Assembly: GCA_009785545.1 (NCBI GenBank)
Contig: WQWD01000136.1
Coordinates: 1-6,618 of the forward strand
Length of the DNA: 6,618 nt
Source: Treponema sp.
GTDB taxonomy: Bacteria > Spirochaetota > Spirochaetia > Treponematales > Breznakiellaceae
Direction of reading: 5' to 3'
Positions within the stretch are counted from its first letter, which is position 1. Every line of letters begins with the position of its first letter. The notes under the pieces were generated by a model. It was not told where the DNA came from. It made no database searches and saw only the letters and a program-made list of their open reading frames with translations. The position numbers were made by a program, and so were the translations under genes. Of the stretch, positions 5,873 to 6,618 are shown one piece after another.

Positions 5873-5914
5873 GAGTTGTATCCCCGTGTTATGTGTTGCA
5901 ATTATGTTTGAGGG

Positions 5915-5945
5915 GTGACAGACACAGGCTTCGTGTATCTGTCAC
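5915..5945. repeat. 12-bp hairpin downstream of the RCC1 protein gene
   Basis: Arms GTGACAGACACA (5915-5926) and TGTATCTGTCAC (5934-5945) with one mismatch around a 7-nt loop. It lies 15 nt after the stop of the Ig/InlB/RCC1 gene. Neither side has a T-run, so it is not a standard terminator; it may protect the 3' end or belong to the adjacent repeat element. Confidence 0.6.
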
Positions 5946-5960
5946 TCATGCACTGCCAAA

Positions 5961-6618
5961 CTACGGGGTTATTCTTATCCTCACAGGGCTGTGGCGAGCA
6001 ATCGTAGTGCCGTCTCCTAGCTTACCATTACCATTCCGCCCCCAAGCCCAAAGCTCACCATTCGTTGTGATTGCTACGTTGTGAACATTTCCCGCAGACA
6101 CATAGAATACATTTAAACTCCACTGTGCAAATACTGTTATGTTTTCTGTTATAGTTGCGGGTACAGTAAACGCAACTCCTGTACCGTCACTTGCGGTATT
6201 CCAACCTTCAAAAACCCATCCTTGCCTTGTTGGAGGCGAAGGCAAGGTTTCAACAACAGTGTTATAGACAACTGTTATAGTTTGCGGGTTTGCTTCTGTG
6301 CCGGGATCGTTGTTGTTTCTGTCGAATGTCACCAGGAGATTCACATCCACAACTGCTACAGTCGAGCGCAAAGGCACTGCAACGCCTACCGCACTTACTT
6401 CGGCAAAATAATAATAGGTTCCCGCTGTTAATGTTTGGGGGATTTCAAAACTTCTGCCTGTCTCGCCCTCTATTTTGGTTCCGTTTTCATTGCAATTTTC
6501 TGTGTTACTAAACCATTGAAACGAAGTCCTGCCGCTTGCAATTGCATCAACTGTCAAACTGCCGCTTATGTTTCCTTGTATTACAGTTGTCTGCGGCTGC
6601 GGATGTGTAGTTATAAGA
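5961..6618 (-). CDS. Surface protein C-terminus: Ig-like, InlB-type and RCC1 repeats (5' end outside window)
   Basis: The frame is open from the window edge to TAG at 5961-5963, giving about 218 residues, so the N-terminus and any signal are not visible. The first 95 or so residues form an Ig-like domain (GSLTVDAIASGRTSFQWF, then AGTYYYFAEVSAVG). Next comes an InlB B-repeat / Listeria-Bacteroides repeat of about 75 residues: VTFDRNNND, PTRQGWVFEGWNTASDGTG, ENITVFAQWS. A single RCC1-type unit follows: VSAGNVHNVAITTNGELWAW, GKLGDGTTIARHSPVRIRITP. These modules are typical of exported, often surface-exposed, multi-domain proteins of gut and oral bacteria, including Treponema, and suggest binding or adhesion. 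A TTG at 6557 could be mistaken for a start, but the Ig-like domain clearly continues upstream of it. Confidence 0.9.
   Translation of the reverse strand, partial: LITTHPQPQTTVIQGNISGSLTVDAIASGRTSFQWFSNTENCNENGTKIEGETGRSFEIPQTLTAGTYYYFAEVSAVGVAVPLRSTVAVVDVNLLVTFDRNNNDPGTEANPQTITVVYNTVVETLPSPPTRQGWVFEGWNTASDGTGVAFTVPATITENITVFAQWSLNVFYVSAGNVHNVAITTNGELWAWGRNGNGKLGDGTTIARHSPVRIRITP

Noticed and set aside
5723..6084. Plus-strand frames of 62 and 114 codons over the inverted-repeat element
   Set aside because: They overlap RCC1 coding on the other strand and a palindromic repeat, have no good ribosome site, and show no recognisable domain.

Overview
The window most likely comes from a host-associated spirochaete, probably Treponema. 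Several features point that way: an exported protein of a type I associate with spirochaetes, a GLUG-repeat surface lipoprotein, an Ig-like/InlB-type/RCC1 surface protein, and a pair of small genes of a type I associate with Treponema. The assignment rests on family recognition by eye and is moderately confident. Every credible gene lies on the minus strand, so transcription runs from high to low coordinates. I found no tRNA, rRNA, CRISPR array or complete insertion sequence.

From right to left: at 5961-6618 is the C-terminal part of a surface protein (Ig-like domain, InlB/Listeria-Bacteroides repeat, one RCC1 repeat), whose 5' end lies outside the window. Next, at 5613-5888, is a detached second RCC1 tail joined to a roughly 132-bp imperfect inverted repeat (5741-5872), which looks like an inserted mobile or dispersed element. 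A strong hairpin at 5531-5577 closes this block as a terminator. Then comes an intact DUF1016/YhcG-type PD-(D/E)XK nuclease gene (4327-5454). Its interdomain linker carries two short palindromic inserts that keep the frame and encode nearly the same peptide on either strand. A third, decayed RCC1 tail sits at 4192-4248.

At 3791-4021 there is an intact 76-aa gene. It overlaps the start of a second gene (3262-3801) that is interrupted in frame by one TAA, so that gene is probably a pseudogene or a truncated version. The stretch 3075-3261 is AT-rich and non-coding and holds a plausible minus-strand promoter. A 13-bp hairpin (3038-3074) sits close to the predicted transcript start.

The left half is an apparent three-gene export operon: a 529-aa lipoprotein with GLUG repeats (1425-3014), a 179-aa exported protein (856-1395) and an outer-membrane beta-barrel-like protein (859 down to the window edge). 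The gap between the first two genes is 29 nt, and the last two overlap by ATGA, so they are probably translationally coupled.

Overall this is an accessory, repeat-rich surface-protein region with repeated 3' gene ends, palindromic inserts and decaying genes. I see no complete known defence system. The most unusual signals are the orientation-independent coding palindromes in the nuclease gene, and the three RCC1 tails associated with an inverted-repeat element.
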